64,000 nucleotides of DNA, taken from NCBI RefSeq assembly GCF_000723185.1, contig NZ_CBTY010000008.1, positions 296,677 to 360,676 on the forward strand, given 5' to 3'. Positions 8,203-17,877 of the stretch are shown here, piece by piece; the first letter of the stretch is position 1, and each line of letters starts with the position of its first letter. A model generated the notes under the pieces. The model was not told the origin of the DNA and did not search any database. It saw only the letters and a program-made list of their open reading frames with translations. The position numbers and the translations under genes are program-made. Source of the DNA: Candidatus Nitrosotenuis uzonensis (GTDB taxonomy: Archaea; Thermoproteota; Nitrososphaeria; Nitrososphaerales; Nitrosopumilaceae).

Positions 8203-9245
8203 TCACAGACACCATAGTCAAGCTTCAATCAGGACAGGACCTGGGACTTGATGAAACCATGGAAGCAATGAATGATATTCTTACTGAAGGCACGCCAGAT
8301 AAGCAAAAGGCAGAATTTCTCAGATTTCTTGCAAAAAAAGGCGAGACAAATGATGAGTTGTTTGCAATGCTAAGCAAGATGGACGAGCTTTGTATTCACA
8401 TAGAACCAAAATGTAGCGGCACGATAATTGACATGTGTGGAACCGGAGGAGACAGACTATCCACATTTAACATCTCAACTACTGCATCGTTTGTAGTTGC
8501 AGCATCGGGAGGATATGTAGCAAAGCATGGAAATCGTTCCGTTTCCAGTATTTCAGGTAGCGCCGATATCTTTGAGTATTTTGGAATCGACCTTAATGCG
8601 CATCCAGAAAAAATCAAAAGCATGATAGAATCAGACAGAATCGCGTTTCTGTTTGCACAAAAGTTCCATCCTGCCATGAGACATGTGGCAGCTGCGCGCA
8701 AAATCCTTGGTACAAGAACGGCGTTCAATCTGTTAGGCCCGCTCTGCAATCCGGCACGCGTCAAAAATCAGCTTATCGGCGTTTTCTCAGAAGAACTGCT
8801 CCGCAAAATAGTATTCTTATTGCAAAGACGCGATGCACAAAGCATTATGACTGTGCACTCTGGCGACGGACTGGATGAGCTTTCAACCGGGGCAAAAAAC
8901 AAAATTTGTTTTTTACAAAATGGAAAAATAACAGACATTTTGCTTGATCCCCAGCAACTGGGTCTACAAAGAGCCACGCTATCTGATCTGCAAATCTCAT
9001 CAAAGCAGCAGGCGATCAAAGCTTTTTTATCAGTACTTGATGGAACTGCAAATCGTTCAATGAGTGAGATTGTAATGCTTAATGCCGCAGGAGGCCTTGT
9101 CGTCGGAAACATTGCAAAAGACTTTGGCGAAGGTCTAGAGATTGCAAGAGACACGCTTCAGAGCGGCGCTGCGTACAAGTTCTTTGTCAAATATGTTACA
9201 AAATACGGGAACATAGACAAGATAAGCGAGGTGCAGGAAGCATAA
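8199..9245 (+). CDS. trpD: Anthranilate phosphoribosyltransferase
   Basis: Transfers phosphoribose from PRPP to anthranilate. The 348-residue length is typical. Visible signatures are the PRPP-binding loop MCGTGGDRLSTFNIST, the KHGNRSVSS anthranilate/Mg site, and RTAFNLLGPLCNPA. The N-terminal helical domain (residues 1-70) ends in the stretch typical of type III nucleoside phosphorylase-like folds. It overlaps trpG by 4 nt and is followed after 20 nt by trpC. Confidence 0.96.
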   Translation: MITDTIVKLQSGQDLGLDETMEAMNDILTEGTPDKQKAEFLRFLAKKGETNDELFAMLSKMDELCIHIEPKCSGTIIDMCGTGGDRLSTFNISTTASFVVAASGGYVAKHGNRSVSSISGSADIFEYFGIDLNAHPEKIKSMIESDRIAFLFAQKFHPAMRHVAAARKILGTRTAFNLLGPLCNPARVKNQLIGVFSEELLRKIVFLLQRRDAQSIMTVHSGDGLDELSTGAKNKICFLQNGKITDILLDPQQLGLQRATLSDLQISSKQQAIKAFLSVLDGTANRSMSEIVMLNAAGGLVVGNIAKDFGEGLEIARDTLQSGAAYKFFVKYVTKYGNIDKISEVQEA

Positions 9246-9265
9246 GCGGGACACTAAAGAGGCTG

Positions 9266-10015
9266 GTGGAAAACTCACACAAAGCAATATCAGATGGAAC
9301 GTACGAGATCGTAGAGTCACTCCAACAGTCCCCGTTCGATCTCATAGAATCCATAAGAGCGAACAAACGCGCATCACTTATTACCGAAGTAAAGTTCTCC
9401 TCACCATCGCTAGGACAGATACGCTCTATGAGCGACCCTGTAGAGATTGCCAAATCAATGGTAAGAGGAGGAGCACTAGGATTATCAGTTCTCACCCAAC
9501 CTTACTTGTTTGAGGGTTCGCCAAAGTATTTTATGGAGATCAGAAAACAGCTCAGAATCCCGATGCTCATGAAGGATATCATAGTTGACAAAATCCAAAT
9601 AGATGCGGCAAAAAGAATAGGAGCGGACTATATGCTGCTAATACAATCATTGTTTGACTCTGGCCATTTGAAGGAAATCGACGAATTTGTAGAGTATGGC
9701 CACAAACAAGGTCTAAAGGTACTAGTAGAATCACATACAAAAGAAGAGTTTGCAAACTCACTTAAAACGGACGCTGACATCATAGGAATCAACAATAGAA
9801 ATCTTGACACGCTCAAAATAGACATCAACGTGACAAAGAACATACTTGAAGGCCACAAAAAAGACAGAGTTGTAATCTCAGAAAGCGGCATAGAAACACC
9901 AGAAGAGATTATCTTTTTAAGAAAATGCGGTGCGGATGCCTTTCTTGTTGGCTCAAGCATAATGAAAAGCCAGGATGTGGAACAAAGCGTAAGGAGGCTG
10001 GCTAACGCAATATGA
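9266..10015 (+). CDS. trpC: Indole-3-glycerol phosphate synthase
   Basis: Closes the indole ring from carboxyphenylamino-deoxyribulose phosphate. The 249-residue TIM barrel keeps the expected elements: [10 protein letters not shown] (strand 1 with catalytic Lys), [26 protein letters not shown] and VISESGIET (phosphate site). The GTG at 9266 is used because no ATG, GTG or TTG precedes it in frame after the trpD stop; family members usually have a few more N-terminal residues, so the true start may be a rarer codon slightly upstream. It overlaps trpB by 4 nt, so no trpF lies between them. The sequence shows a single barrel, not a TrpC-TrpF fusion. Confidence 0.93.
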   Translation: MENSHKAISDGTYEIVESLQQSPFDLIESIRANKRASLITEVKFSSPSLGQIRSMSDPVEIAKSMVRGGALGLSVLTQPYLFEGSPKYFMEIRKQLRIPMLMKDIIVDKIQIDAAKRIGADYMLLIQSLFDSGHLKEIDEFVEYGHKQGLKVLVESHTKEEFANSLKTDADIIGINNRNLDTLKIDINVTKNILEGHKKDRVVISESGIETPEEIIFLRKCGADAFLVGSSIMKSQDVEQSVRRLANAI

Positions 10016-11199
10016 AAATAAGATTTCCAAAGAACGGACAATTTGGCGAATTTGGAGGAAAATACATTCCAGAAACTCTAGTCCCTGCAATAGAGGAGCT
10101 CGAATCAAGTTACCTAAAATACAAAAACGAGCCCTCATTCAAAAAAGAGTTAAAATACTATCTTACTGAGTATGCCGGAAGGCCTACGCCGCTTTACTAT
10201 GCAAAAAACCTCTCAGAAAAGATTGGAGGTGCAAAGATCTACTTAAAGCGTGAAGACCTACTTCATGGTGGGGCCCACAAAATAAACAACACACTTGGAC
10301 AGGCATTGCTTGCAAAACGGATGAAAAAAACCCGTATAATTGCAGAGACTGGTGCAGGGCAACATGGTGTTGCAACTGCAATGGCGTGTGCAGCATTAGG
10401 TCTGAAGGCCGAAGTATACATGGGTTACAAGGATACCATACGCCAAAAGCTGAATGTCTTTAGAATGAATCTGCTTGGATGTAAGGTTCACGCAGTAAGG
10501 AGCGGCTCGCAAACACTCAAAGATGCAATCAATGAGGCAATACGAGACTGGATAACTAATGTCAAAGACACATATTATTTGCTTGGCTCCGCCGTTGGGC
10601 CGCATCCATATCCTGTCATGGTAAGGGATTTTCAGTCAGTCATAGGTATTGAGATAATCTCACAGATGAAAAAAATCGGCAAGACTACTGATACAGTGAT
10701 CGCATGCGTCGGCGGCGGGTCTAATGCCATAGGAACATTCTATCCGCTAGTAGACACCGATACCGAAATAATTGGCGTAGAGGCAGCAGGCAAGGGAATC
10801 AATACAGAATATCACTCTGCAACACTTAGCGCAGGCTCAAAGGGAGTCCTGCACGGCATGATGACATATCTGCTACAAGACAAAGAAGGCCAGATAAAAG
10901 AGACACATAGCATTTCAGCAGGTCTTGACTATCCAGGTGTCGGCCCGGAACACTCTTACCTCAAAGACTCCAAGCGCGTAAAATACACCAGTGCAACAGA
11001 CAAGGAAGTGATTGAAGCGTTCTTACTTTTGACAAGAACTGAAGGCATAATTCCGGCATTAGAATCGGCACATGCAGTTGCACACGCCATCAAAATCGCA
11101 AAATCAAAACCAAGATCAGAGACAATAGTTGTCACACTCTCAGGAAGAGGAGACAAGGACGTAGAAGTAGTTGAAGAATATGTCAGAAAACAATTCTAG
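10012..11199 (+). CDS. trpB: Tryptophan synthase beta chain
   Basis: PLP enzyme that condenses indole with serine. At 395 residues, with an N-terminus reading [16 protein letters not shown], it is the TrpB1 type that pairs with TrpA, not the longer TrpB2. The Schiff-base lysine is in [11 protein letters not shown] near residue 85, followed by [11 protein letters not shown]; the PLP phosphate site is in [16 protein letters not shown] at 9992-9997 lies 14 nt before the ATG. The 3' end overlaps trpA by 20 nt if trpA begins at 11180. Confidence 0.97.
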   Translation: MKIRFPKNGQFGEFGGKYIPETLVPAIEELESSYLKYKNEPSFKKELKYYLTEYAGRPTPLYYAKNLSEKIGGAKIYLKREDLLHGGAHKINNTLGQALLAKRMKKTRIIAETGAGQHGVATAMACAALGLKAEVYMGYKDTIRQKLNVFRMNLLGCKVHAVRSGSQTLKDAINEAIRDWITNVKDTYYLLGSAVGPHPYPVMVRDFQSVIGIEIISQMKKIGKTTDTVIACVGGGSNAIGTFYPLVDTDTEIIGVEAAGKGINTEYHSATLSAGSKGVLHGMMTYLLQDKEGQIKETHSISAGLDYPGVGPEHSYLKDSKRVKYTSATDKEVIEAFLLLTRTEGIIPALESAHAVAHAIKIAKSKPRSETIVVTLSGRGDKDVEVVEEYVRKQF

Positions 11200-11998
11200 A
11201 ATTAAAGCCAAGTTTGCAGAACTAGAATCAAGAAACGAGACAGCACTAATCATGTATGTCATGGTTGGATACCCAAACGGAAAAAGCATGATGCCAATAA
11301 TCAGAGGCCTCATCAAGGGAGGCGCAGACATTATCGAGCTTGGCTTTCCATTCTCCGACCCACTTGCAGACGGCCCTGTAATCCAGAACGCAAGTACTGC
11401 ATCACTTGAGAGGGGAACTAAAATCAGCCACATGCTCTCACTTGTAAGACAGATAAGAAAAGAAAGCCAGATACCGCTGGTTCTTATGACGTATACTAAC
11501 ATACTGTACAGGCAAGGATACGACAGATTTTTCAAATCCGCAAAGGCTGCAGGAATTGACGGACTCATCACACCAGACATGACAGTAGACTCAAAAGAAT
11601 ATCATGCGGCTGCAAAAAAACACGGCATTGACACCATTTTTCTAGTATCACCCAACACTAGCCAATCAAGACTGCGTAAAATCGTGTCCAAGACTACAGG
11701 ATTTTTGTATCTAGTGTCTGTCTTTGGTACTACCGGAGTGCAAAACAAGATTCAAAAATATACAATCGAGGCGTTAAAGAGGACAAAAAACGCAGCTAGC
11801 GGCAAGGTTCCGGTAGGAATAGGCTTTGGCATATCCACGCCAGATGATGTATCCAATTACAAAAGACAGGGAGCTGATGCGGCAATAGTAGGCAGCGCTC
11901 TGATAAATATAATTGAGAAAACACCTCATGCAAAACTACAATCTGCAGTCACAGAATATACAAAAAATATGAAACATGCTACACAAATGTCAGTGTGA
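11180..11998 (+). CDS. trpA: Tryptophan synthase alpha chain
   Basis: Cleaves indole-3-glycerol phosphate to indole and glyceraldehyde 3-phosphate. The 272-residue TIM barrel shows the catalytic Glu in [18 protein letters not shown] (near residue 50) with the catalytic Asp ten residues later, and the phosphate-binding [11 protein letters not shown] and IVGSALI at the C-terminus. The ATG at 11180 is preferred to a TTG three codons earlier. As the last gene of the operon it overlaps the converging SemiSWEET gene by 9 nt. Confidence 0.96.
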   Translation: MSENNSRIKAKFAELESRNETALIMYVMVGYPNGKSMMPIIRGLIKGGADIIELGFPFSDPLADGPVIQNASTASLERGTKISHMLSLVRQIRKESQIPLVLMTYTNILYRQGYDRFFKSAKAAGIDGLITPDMTVDSKEYHAAAKKHGIDTIFLVSPNTSQSRLRKIVSKTTGFLYLVSVFGTTGVQNKIQKYTIEALKRTKNAASGKVPVGIGFGISTPDDVSNYKRQGADAAIVGSALINIIEKTPHAKLQSAVTEYTKNMKHATQMSV

Positions 11999-12259
11999 GT
12001 ATTTTATTTTCAATGTCAGTAACAACATGTTAAGTCCTATGGTGGTAACGTTTGCACCTATTATGACATAGTCCTGCTTTTCAATTCCATAGACTATCCA
12101 CAATGACATGCCGGCAGAAATCAATATCATCAAAAGGTATGATACATCCTCCAGCTTTTTTGTTCTGTATCCTTTGATGATCTGTGGAATAAAGCTTGAA
12201 GAGACAAGTGCAGATGCAATGCTACCTACAAGTGTAAGCCATATCCCCTCAAAAATCAA
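11990..12259 (-). CDS. SemiSWEET / PQ-loop family small transporter
   Basis: An 89-residue membrane protein with three predicted helices (about residues 5-25, 40-57 and 62-84), the size of one PQ-loop triple-helix bundle that dimerises in SemiSWEETs. The PQ motif is present as SSFIPQIIKGYRTKK, followed by the conserved region DVSYLLMILISAGMSLWIVYG. Bacterial SemiSWEETs move sugars by facilitated diffusion; the substrate here is unknown. It is a single gene, convergent with trpA and divergent from pyrG. Confidence 0.88.
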   Translation of the reverse strand: MIFEGIWLTLVGSIASALVSSSFIPQIIKGYRTKKLEDVSYLLMILISAGMSLWIVYGIEKQDYVIIGANVTTIGLNMLLLTLKIKYSH

Positions 12260-12353
12260 CCCTATTGAAGAAAATTCAAGAGCATTAAAACATTTACCCC
12301 TGACATCTAGTTTGTAAATAAAGAATTAAAAATACCATATTCTATCCTCAAAT

Positions 12354-13955
12354 GTGCAGACAAAATTCATTTTCGTTACAGGCGGAGTTATGTCTGGACT
12401 TGGAAAAGGTGTAGTTACATCGTCAATAGCCAAGCTCTTACAGTTATCAAACCAAAAGGTCTCATGTGTAAAAATAGATCCATATCTGAACTATGATGCA
12501 GGTACCATGAACCCAATTGCGCATGGAGAGGTATTTGTCACAAACGACGGAGGCGAATGCGACATGGATATAGGAAATTATGAAAGATTCCTAAATCAGA
12601 ACCTGACAAAAAACCACAACATAACTACAGCCCAGATATACTCTACAGTAATAGAGGCTGAAAGAAGGGGCGAATACCTTGGAGCATGTGTTCAGATAAT
12701 ACCGCATGTAACCGATGAGATAAAACGCCGTATACGCAAGATTGCCGAGGATGAAAAGCTTGATGTCCTCGTGGTAGAATGCGGCGGCACTGTAGGTGAT
12801 ATTGAAAGTCTTCCATTTCTTGAGGCCTTAAGACAGATGCGACTTGAGGACGGTCAGCATAACGTGCTGTTCGTCCATGTGACACTTGCCCCATCACTTG
12901 ACGTCGTAGGAGAGCAAAAAACAAAGCCGACGCAGCACAGCGTTCAAGAATTGCGCAGAATAGGTATCCAGCCAGACCTGATAGCGGTGAGATGCTCAAC
13001 ACCGCTGTTGGAATCAACCAAGAAAAAGATTTCCATGTTTACCAATGTCACAACAAAAGATGTTTTTTCATGTCACGATGTCAAATCGATCTTCATGGTG
13101 CCGCAAATTTTGTATGATCAGGGAATAGTTGAGACAATATTTACCAAGTTTGGCAAAATAGGTCTTGTTAACACCTCGACAAACTGGGACATGTGGAATT
13201 CCATTATAAAATCATTTGAGAATGCCAAAGGAGATGTGAAAATCGCAATGGTAGGCAAATACGTAACCCTTGCTGATAGCTATGTGAGTGTAAATCACGC
13301 GTTAAAGCACGCAGGTGCAAAGATTGGCAAGGCCGTCTCAATTGATTGGATTGACTCAGAAAACATAAACGGTAACACTGAACAGTTGGCAAAATTTGAC
13401 GGCATACTGGTGCCAGGGGGATTTGGAAACAGGGGCGCAGAGGGAATAATAGCAACTGCCAATTTTGCAAGGGAGAAAAACATACCTTACCTTGGCATAT
13501 GTTTTGGATTTCAGCTGGCGGCAGTAGCATTCGGGCGACACGTATGCGACCTAAAGGATGCAAATTCTACAGAGCTTGACGCAAACACTGCAAATCCCGT
13601 AGTCGATTTACTGCCAGAACAAAAGACCATCTCAAACATGGGCGGCTCATTAAGGCTTGGAGCTCACGAAATAATCATAAAAAGCAACACACTTGCCCAC
13701 AGAACGTACAATTCAGACAAGGTGATGAGAAGGCACAGACACAGGTATGAAATCAACACAAAATATCTTGATGTGTTTGAGAAAAACGGAATGGTGTTTT
13801 CTGCCGAAAGCGACAACTCAAAACGAATGGAGATGCTGGAAATACCATCACACAGGTTCTATTTTGGAGTGCAGTTTCACCCAGAATTTAACAGTAGACC
13901 CGGCTTCCCAGAAGAGTCATTTGAGGCATTCATCAAGGCAGCATCAAGTGCCTAG
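12354..13955 (+). CDS. pyrG: CTP synthase
   Basis: Makes CTP from UTP, ATP and glutamine. The 533-residue protein has the amidoligase domain (FVTGGVMSGLGKGV at the N-terminus, KIDPYLNYDAGTMNP, GGTVGDIES) and a C-terminal class I glutaminase domain (GICFGFQLA nucleophile Cys, FHPEF). The GTG at 12354 is about 26 nt downstream of the TATA-like aattaaaaata, fitting a leaderless mRNA. An out-of-frame ATG two bases earlier is not the start. It overlaps the NAD kinase gene by 4 nt at convergent 3' ends. Confidence 0.97.
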   Translation: MQTKFIFVTGGVMSGLGKGVVTSSIAKLLQLSNQKVSCVKIDPYLNYDAGTMNPIAHGEVFVTNDGGECDMDIGNYERFLNQNLTKNHNITTAQIYSTVIEAERRGEYLGACVQIIPHVTDEIKRRIRKIAEDEKLDVLVVECGGTVGDIESLPFLEALRQMRLEDGQHNVLFVHVTLAPSLDVVGEQKTKPTQHSVQELRRIGIQPDLIAVRCSTPLLESTKKKISMFTNVTTKDVFSCHDVKSIFMVPQILYDQGIVETIFTKFGKIGLVNTSTNWDMWNSIIKSFENAKGDVKIAMVGKYVTLADSYVSVNHALKHAGAKIGKAVSIDWIDSENINGNTEQLAKFDGILVPGGFGNRGAEGIIATANFAREKNIPYLGICFGFQLAAVAFGRHVCDLKDANSTELDANTANPVVDLLPEQKTISNMGGSLRLGAHEIIIKSNTLAHRTYNSDKVMRRHRHRYEINTKYLDVFEKNGMVFSAESDNSKRMEMLEIPSHRFYFGVQFHPEFNSRPGFPEESFEAFIKAASSA

Positions 13956-14950
13956 TCTATTTTTGAGATCTCATAGATTTTCTGCCTGGCATCCCGAATC
14001 GATATCTTCTTTTTAACATATCCTTTGTCCAAAAGATGCCTCAATGCAAGTCGGACTGTTCTGTCAGGAAGAACTGTTTTCTGTGCAAGCTCCTTTTGTG
14101 TCATCGAGCCCTCGTATTCAAGAGTCTTCAAAAGCAGCTTTGAGCTTGGAGGCATGTTGAGAAGCTCTTCGGCAAGCTTGACTTTTTTGGTTAGTGCCGA
14201 TACGGCAGTAGAGTCCTTTTTCATTTTAATTATCCTTGCAGAAGGGGATGATTTTGTGCATTCTAGAGTATTGTTTATCCGGAGCCTATCAACTCCGTCT
14301 AAAACCACCTCGCAGTAAAGTCTGGCAGAGATATCATCGATCACTATAGTGCTAGAATCTGAGACTATGAGAGGCCTTCGGGTAATGTCCAATGAGTTCA
14401 CTGAAACTATTCCAAATACTGGCGAGTCCTGAAATATCATTGGGCCTCCAGCAGACATTGAATATGCAGATGAGCCTATTGGTGTTGAGACAATCACTCC
14501 ATCAGAGCTATCATGCCAGACTTCCTCACTGTTAACTCTCAGTATATGTTCCATGAGCATTGCGCTTTTGGATGGAAATACTGCGACATCATTGATGACA
14601 GAATAGGTCGGCCTGCCATCTATTTTCACTCCAAGGCGAGTGAATTCGCTTATCTGATAATCCCCTTTCTTTATCCTGTTAACATATGCTGAAAATTCCT
14701 TCAAATCAATTTGGGCAAGAAACCCACTTGCCTCAGATTCGCTGACTCCGAGTATGGGTATCTGTGGGTCCAGCGTCTTGTGGAAATAATTTCTCACTCC
14801 TCTGTCCCCGCCAGTCACAATTATGCAGTCAGTGTCCTTTTTAGGCTTGTATCCGACATAGCTTGATGTAATTCCATAGTCATCAAGTACAGTTTTGATA
14901 GTCTTTACTCCAATATCAGATTGATTGAGACCGGAGATTCCAATATGCAC
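13952..14950 (-). CDS. NAD kinase fused to a C-terminal winged-helix domain
   Basis: The N-terminal 245 residues match the NAD/NADH kinase family, which phosphorylates NAD to NADP. Visible elements are the GGD motif at 47-49, PILGVS, INDVAV (equivalent to the NE/ND motif) and DGVIVSTPIGSSAYSMSAGGP. The GGDG signature reads GGDR here. Residues from about 250 to 332 form a separate domain typical of a winged helix (TQKELAQKTVLPDRTVRLAL, then KGYVKKKI). Such a fusion could couple NADP supply to DNA binding or serve as a dimerisation domain; this is inference. It is the third gene of an operon with the PfkB kinase (30 nt upstream) and the 35-residue zinc protein. Confidence 0.88.
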   Translation of the reverse strand: MHIGISGLNQSDIGVKTIKTVLDDYGITSSYVGYKPKKDTDCIIVTGGDRGVRNYFHKTLDPQIPILGVSESEASGFLAQIDLKEFSAYVNRIKKGDYQISEFTRLGVKIDGRPTYSVINDVAVFPSKSAMLMEHILRVNSEEVWHDSSDGVIVSTPIGSSAYSMSAGGPMIFQDSPVFGIVSVNSLDITRRPLIVSDSSTIVIDDISARLYCEVVLDGVDRLRINNTLECTKSSPSARIIKMKKDSTAVSALTKKVKLAEELLNMPPSSKLLLKTLEYEGSMTQKELAQKTVLPDRTVRLALRHLLDKGYVKKKISIRDARQKIYEISKID

Positions 14951-14980
14951 ACTCTGTACTGGTGTACACCAATAAAAAAA

Positions 14981-15850
14981 TCATACATCTCTGAATTTTA
15001 GAGTGTTGTAAAAATAGGCACCATTTGCCTCAGTTGCAGCCTTTGGCGGTATCTTTTCAAGCCCGACCATCTTTGATTCTAGCGCAGCCTGTGCCGCGCC
15101 ACCTGCAAAGCTTAGCGCCCATAGTGGATCTTTTTCTTTTAAGAGCGTGCAGCAGAATGTGGCAGTAAATATGTCCCCTATTCCAACAGTATCATAAATT
15201 TCCATGTTCGGCAGCTGAAGCGAATATTCCTTGTTTTTGTACAGCATTGAGACATTACGCTTGTTGGTGTATAGGACGTGCTTTACTTTTTTGTGAATTT
15301 CAAGTGCGCCCTCAATGCCCTCCTTGCCCGTAAGATGGTATACCTCATTTGGATCTGCTTTAAGAACTGAGATTCCACTCAGATCAATTTCAGTCATTTC
15401 AAAATGTATTCGACCTTCAGAATCAACGCGCCTAAGAAAACCCTGAGGATCCAGAAACAGGTTGTCAGTATCCTTTTTTAATTTGGCGAATGTTTCCATC
15501 GAGACCTCGCTAAACACTGGACTTACAAGAACTCCATCAGTGTCCAGTTTGTGATATTGAATCTCATCACATGCATTTTTGAGCCAGAGCGTTCGCTCAT
15601 CATTGTTTATGTGCAAGACAAATTTTGTCGTCTGCACTTTCGATTGTGCATCAATTAATTTTATTTTGTTTTTTTCAAAAATCTCAGCATATTTGTAGTC
15701 ATGTCCAAATCTTGTACACAGTGTGATGTCAAATCCGAATTGTCTTGCAGCAAGGCTACAGTAAAATGCTGGACCACCGGCCAGATCGTAAACACTATCA
15801 TCTATTCTGATCTCATCTACTGTACAATGCGAGAAAATACCAAGACGCAT
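14981..15850 (-). CDS. PfkB-family sugar/nucleoside kinase
   Basis: A 289-residue ribokinase-fold enzyme. The N-terminal GGPAFYCSLAARQFG is the substrate-side glycine motif, and IYDTVGIGDIFTATF near residue 240 is the second PfkB signature with the catalytic base Asp. The lid strands are short. Phosphoryl acceptor specificity (ribose, nucleoside, sugar phosphate) cannot be read from sequence; with NAD kinase directly downstream, a nucleoside or cofactor-salvage substrate is one possibility. The 18 nt from the zinc microprotein and the 30 nt to the NAD kinase gene suggest one transcript. Confidence 0.9.
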   Translation of the reverse strand: MRLGIFSHCTVDEIRIDDSVYDLAGGPAFYCSLAARQFGFDITLCTRFGHDYKYAEIFEKNKIKLIDAQSKVQTTKFVLHINNDERTLWLKNACDEIQYHKLDTDGVLVSPVFSEVSMETFAKLKKDTDNLFLDPQGFLRRVDSEGRIHFEMTEIDLSGISVLKADPNEVYHLTGKEGIEGALEIHKKVKHVLYTNKRNVSMLYKNKEYSLQLPNMEIYDTVGIGDIFTATFCCTLLKEKDPLWALSFAGGAAQAALESKMVGLEKIPPKAATEANGAYFYNTLKFRDV

Positions 15851-15868
15851 TTTTCTTTCTCGCTAGAA

Positions 15869-15976
15869 TCAGAATTTAGTTTTTTGCTTTTCATAGCATG
15901 CCTTGCATAGGATTTGTCCCTTTTCTATTACCAACTCTACGTTGGATGTTAGACACGCATGACACAGTCCGCGCAT
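15869..15976 (-). CDS. 35-residue zinc-ribbon microprotein
   Basis: The sequence opens MRGLCHACLTSNVELVIEKG and ends ILCKACYEKQKTKF. The spacing CxxC-x15-CxxC is that of a single minimal treble-clef or zinc-ribbon knuckle, and little else is encoded. Support for expression comes from a TATA-like aataaattta centred near 16003, 27 nt upstream of the ATG at 15976, which is the spacing of leaderless genes here, and from position as the first gene of the PfkB/NAD-kinase operon, with an 18-nt gap. It may be an adaptor or RNA-binding microprotein. It is too short for many gene finders. Confidence 0.65.
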   Translation of the reverse strand: MRGLCHACLTSNVELVIEKGQILCKACYEKQKTKF

Positions 15977-16078
15977 GATTGTATTACCACACACCTGAAT
16001 AAATTTACTATTCACGTATTTGCTCTCCGTATTAAAAATCTAGGAAAAGGAGATATTCTGACTTTCCAGAGTAACACT

Positions 16079-17830
16079 ATGAGAGGCCTTCCCGTAACGC
16101 TTGATAAAAAACTAGTAACCCTAGTCATATTAGTGTCGCTTGTTGGAATAGGCATTACAATAACACTCTCATTTCACTATACAACCATAATTGTGGAAGA
16201 GCGAATAGCAGACCACCTTAACAGTGAATCAGCAATAAGAGGTGATTCGATAAGAAACACGCTTGGCTCTAAAGTCCAGCAAATCCAGGTAATATCCACA
16301 GATCCGATGATTCGCAAACTGATAAGCGAGTTTAATGTGATAGACAATGATGAAGAGTTTGCAAGAAAGGTGGCAGAAAAAAGAATCGACTTTTTAATAC
16401 AAATTCAAGCCTTTGAATCCAGCATAGGTGGCGCAAACGACCTTGAAAACGTAGAGATAGTCAGCAAGGACGGAAAGAGACTTTTTGCATTGATAAACAC
16501 AAAAAGCAAGAAAGACTTTCTTGAGGATCACGCATTCAATCTTGGCATTAACAAGCCGTTCATCGAAATCACATATGAAAACGGTAAGAGACTGCTTGTT
16601 GCTGCCACCCCCATCTACGAGAATCCAAAAGATCAAAAGGCAAGTGGAGTTGCAATTGTGACTATGAATACACAATCAATTGATCAGATTTTACTAAATC
16701 GGCTTGGCCTTGGAAACACTGGTGAATCATATATTGTAAACGAGGAAAGACTTTTGGTATCAGAATCCAGATTTATTGAAAATGCTGCATTCAATCAGCA
16801 GGTCAACACATATCCAGTTGAGCTTTGCTTTTCAAGTGGAAAGAATCATTATGGCCTTTATGACGATTATCGAGGAATACAAGTTCTCGGATCATCAAAC
16901 TGCATGAGTGATTTGGGGCTAATTTTGCTCGTGGAAATAGATGACAAGGAGGTATTCCAACCTATAATCACGCTGCGCCAGAACATTATCATGCTTGGAA
17001 TCACAATCACCGTAGCCGTCGCAATTGCCGCATACTTTCTCTCAAAGCTAATCTCAAAGCCCCTCATAAAACTCAAAAATGCAGCAAACGTGTTAGCAGA
17101 TGGCAACTTTGACATAAGAACAGATATCAGAACCAATGATGAGATTGGCCAGCTTTCTCGCGCATTTGATCAGATGGCAGAAAAGATTCAGGACTCGCTC
17201 CTAAAAATAAAAGAGCGTGAAGACGTCATACGACAACAAAAAGAAGTACTGCTACAGTTCTCCCAGTTCAGCTCCAATTATTGTGTCTGTTTTGTAGATA
17301 TAGTAGGCTCTACTAAACTCACAGCAAAACTAAGTGACCTGCAAACAAGCAAGTTTTATTCCATCTTCCTAAACTCGCTTGCCACGATAATAACTCAGAA
17401 CGGCGGAGTTGTAGTAAAAAACATTGGAGATGCTCTACTGTATTATTTCCCAAAGACTGACACTGACGAGGCTGGCCCGTTTGCAGAGATGCTAAGATGC
17501 AATATGAAAGTAATCGAGGCACGCTCCATGATAAACGAGCTGCTCAGAAAGGAGGAGTTGCCCGAGCTAAGCTACCGTATAAGTGCCAACTATGGTCCTG
17601 TCAGAGTTGCAATCATCGCTACATCCTCAATTGACGATATTTTTGGAACCACCGTCAACACATGCTCGAAGATAAACTCGCTTGCAAAACCAAACACGCT
17701 CATAATAGGCCAGCCTCTCTATGAGAAGGTAAAAAAGATCGAGCAATACCGGTTTGAGAAAGTGACTTCGTATGACATTGATGTAGAAAACAAGCTTGAC
17801 GTGTATAGTGTGACCCCAAAGCAGGACTAG
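16079..17830 (+). CDS. Membrane adenylate cyclase with Cache-like sensor and HAMP domain
   Basis: A 583-residue class III nucleotidyl cyclase. Order: short cytoplasmic N-terminus, membrane helix 1 (about residues 12-32), extracytoplasmic sensor of about 250 residues resembling a double Cache domain, membrane helix 2 (about 300-320), HAMP, linker helix, catalytic domain from about 395. The metal aspartates are in CFVDIVGST and NIGDALLYY. The adenine-selecting Lys (VVVKNIGD) and Asp (DDIFG) are both present, arguing for ATP. Of the transition-state pair, Asn is present (TVNTCSKI) but the usual Arg is Lys, so turnover may be low or altered. The ATG at 16079 is chosen; the earlier open frame overlaps the divergent promoter. 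Confidence 0.88.
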   Translation: MRGLPVTLDKKLVTLVILVSLVGIGITITLSFHYTTIIVEERIADHLNSESAIRGDSIRNTLGSKVQQIQVISTDPMIRKLISEFNVIDNDEEFARKVAEKRIDFLIQIQAFESSIGGANDLENVEIVSKDGKRLFALINTKSKKDFLEDHAFNLGINKPFIEITYENGKRLLVAATPIYENPKDQKASGVAIVTMNTQSIDQILLNRLGLGNTGESYIVNEERLLVSESRFIENAAFNQQVNTYPVELCFSSGKNHYGLYDDYRGIQVLGSSNCMSDLGLILLVEIDDKEVFQPIITLRQNIIMLGITITVAVAIAAYFLSKLISKPLIKLKNAANVLADGNFDIRTDIRTNDEIGQLSRAFDQMAEKIQDSLLKIKEREDVIRQQKEVLLQFSQFSSNYCVCFVDIVGSTKLTAKLSDLQTSKFYSIFLNSLATIITQNGGVVVKNIGDALLYYFPKTDTDEAGPFAEMLRCNMKVIEARSMINELLRKEELPELSYRISANYGPVRVAIIATSSIDDIFGTTVNTCSKINSLAKPNTLIIGQPLYEKVKKIEQYRFEKVTSYDIDVENKLDVYSVTPKQD

Positions 17831-17877
17831 CCCACATATCGCACCAAGAATATAAAGAGGCACTCTGAATGGAAGCC

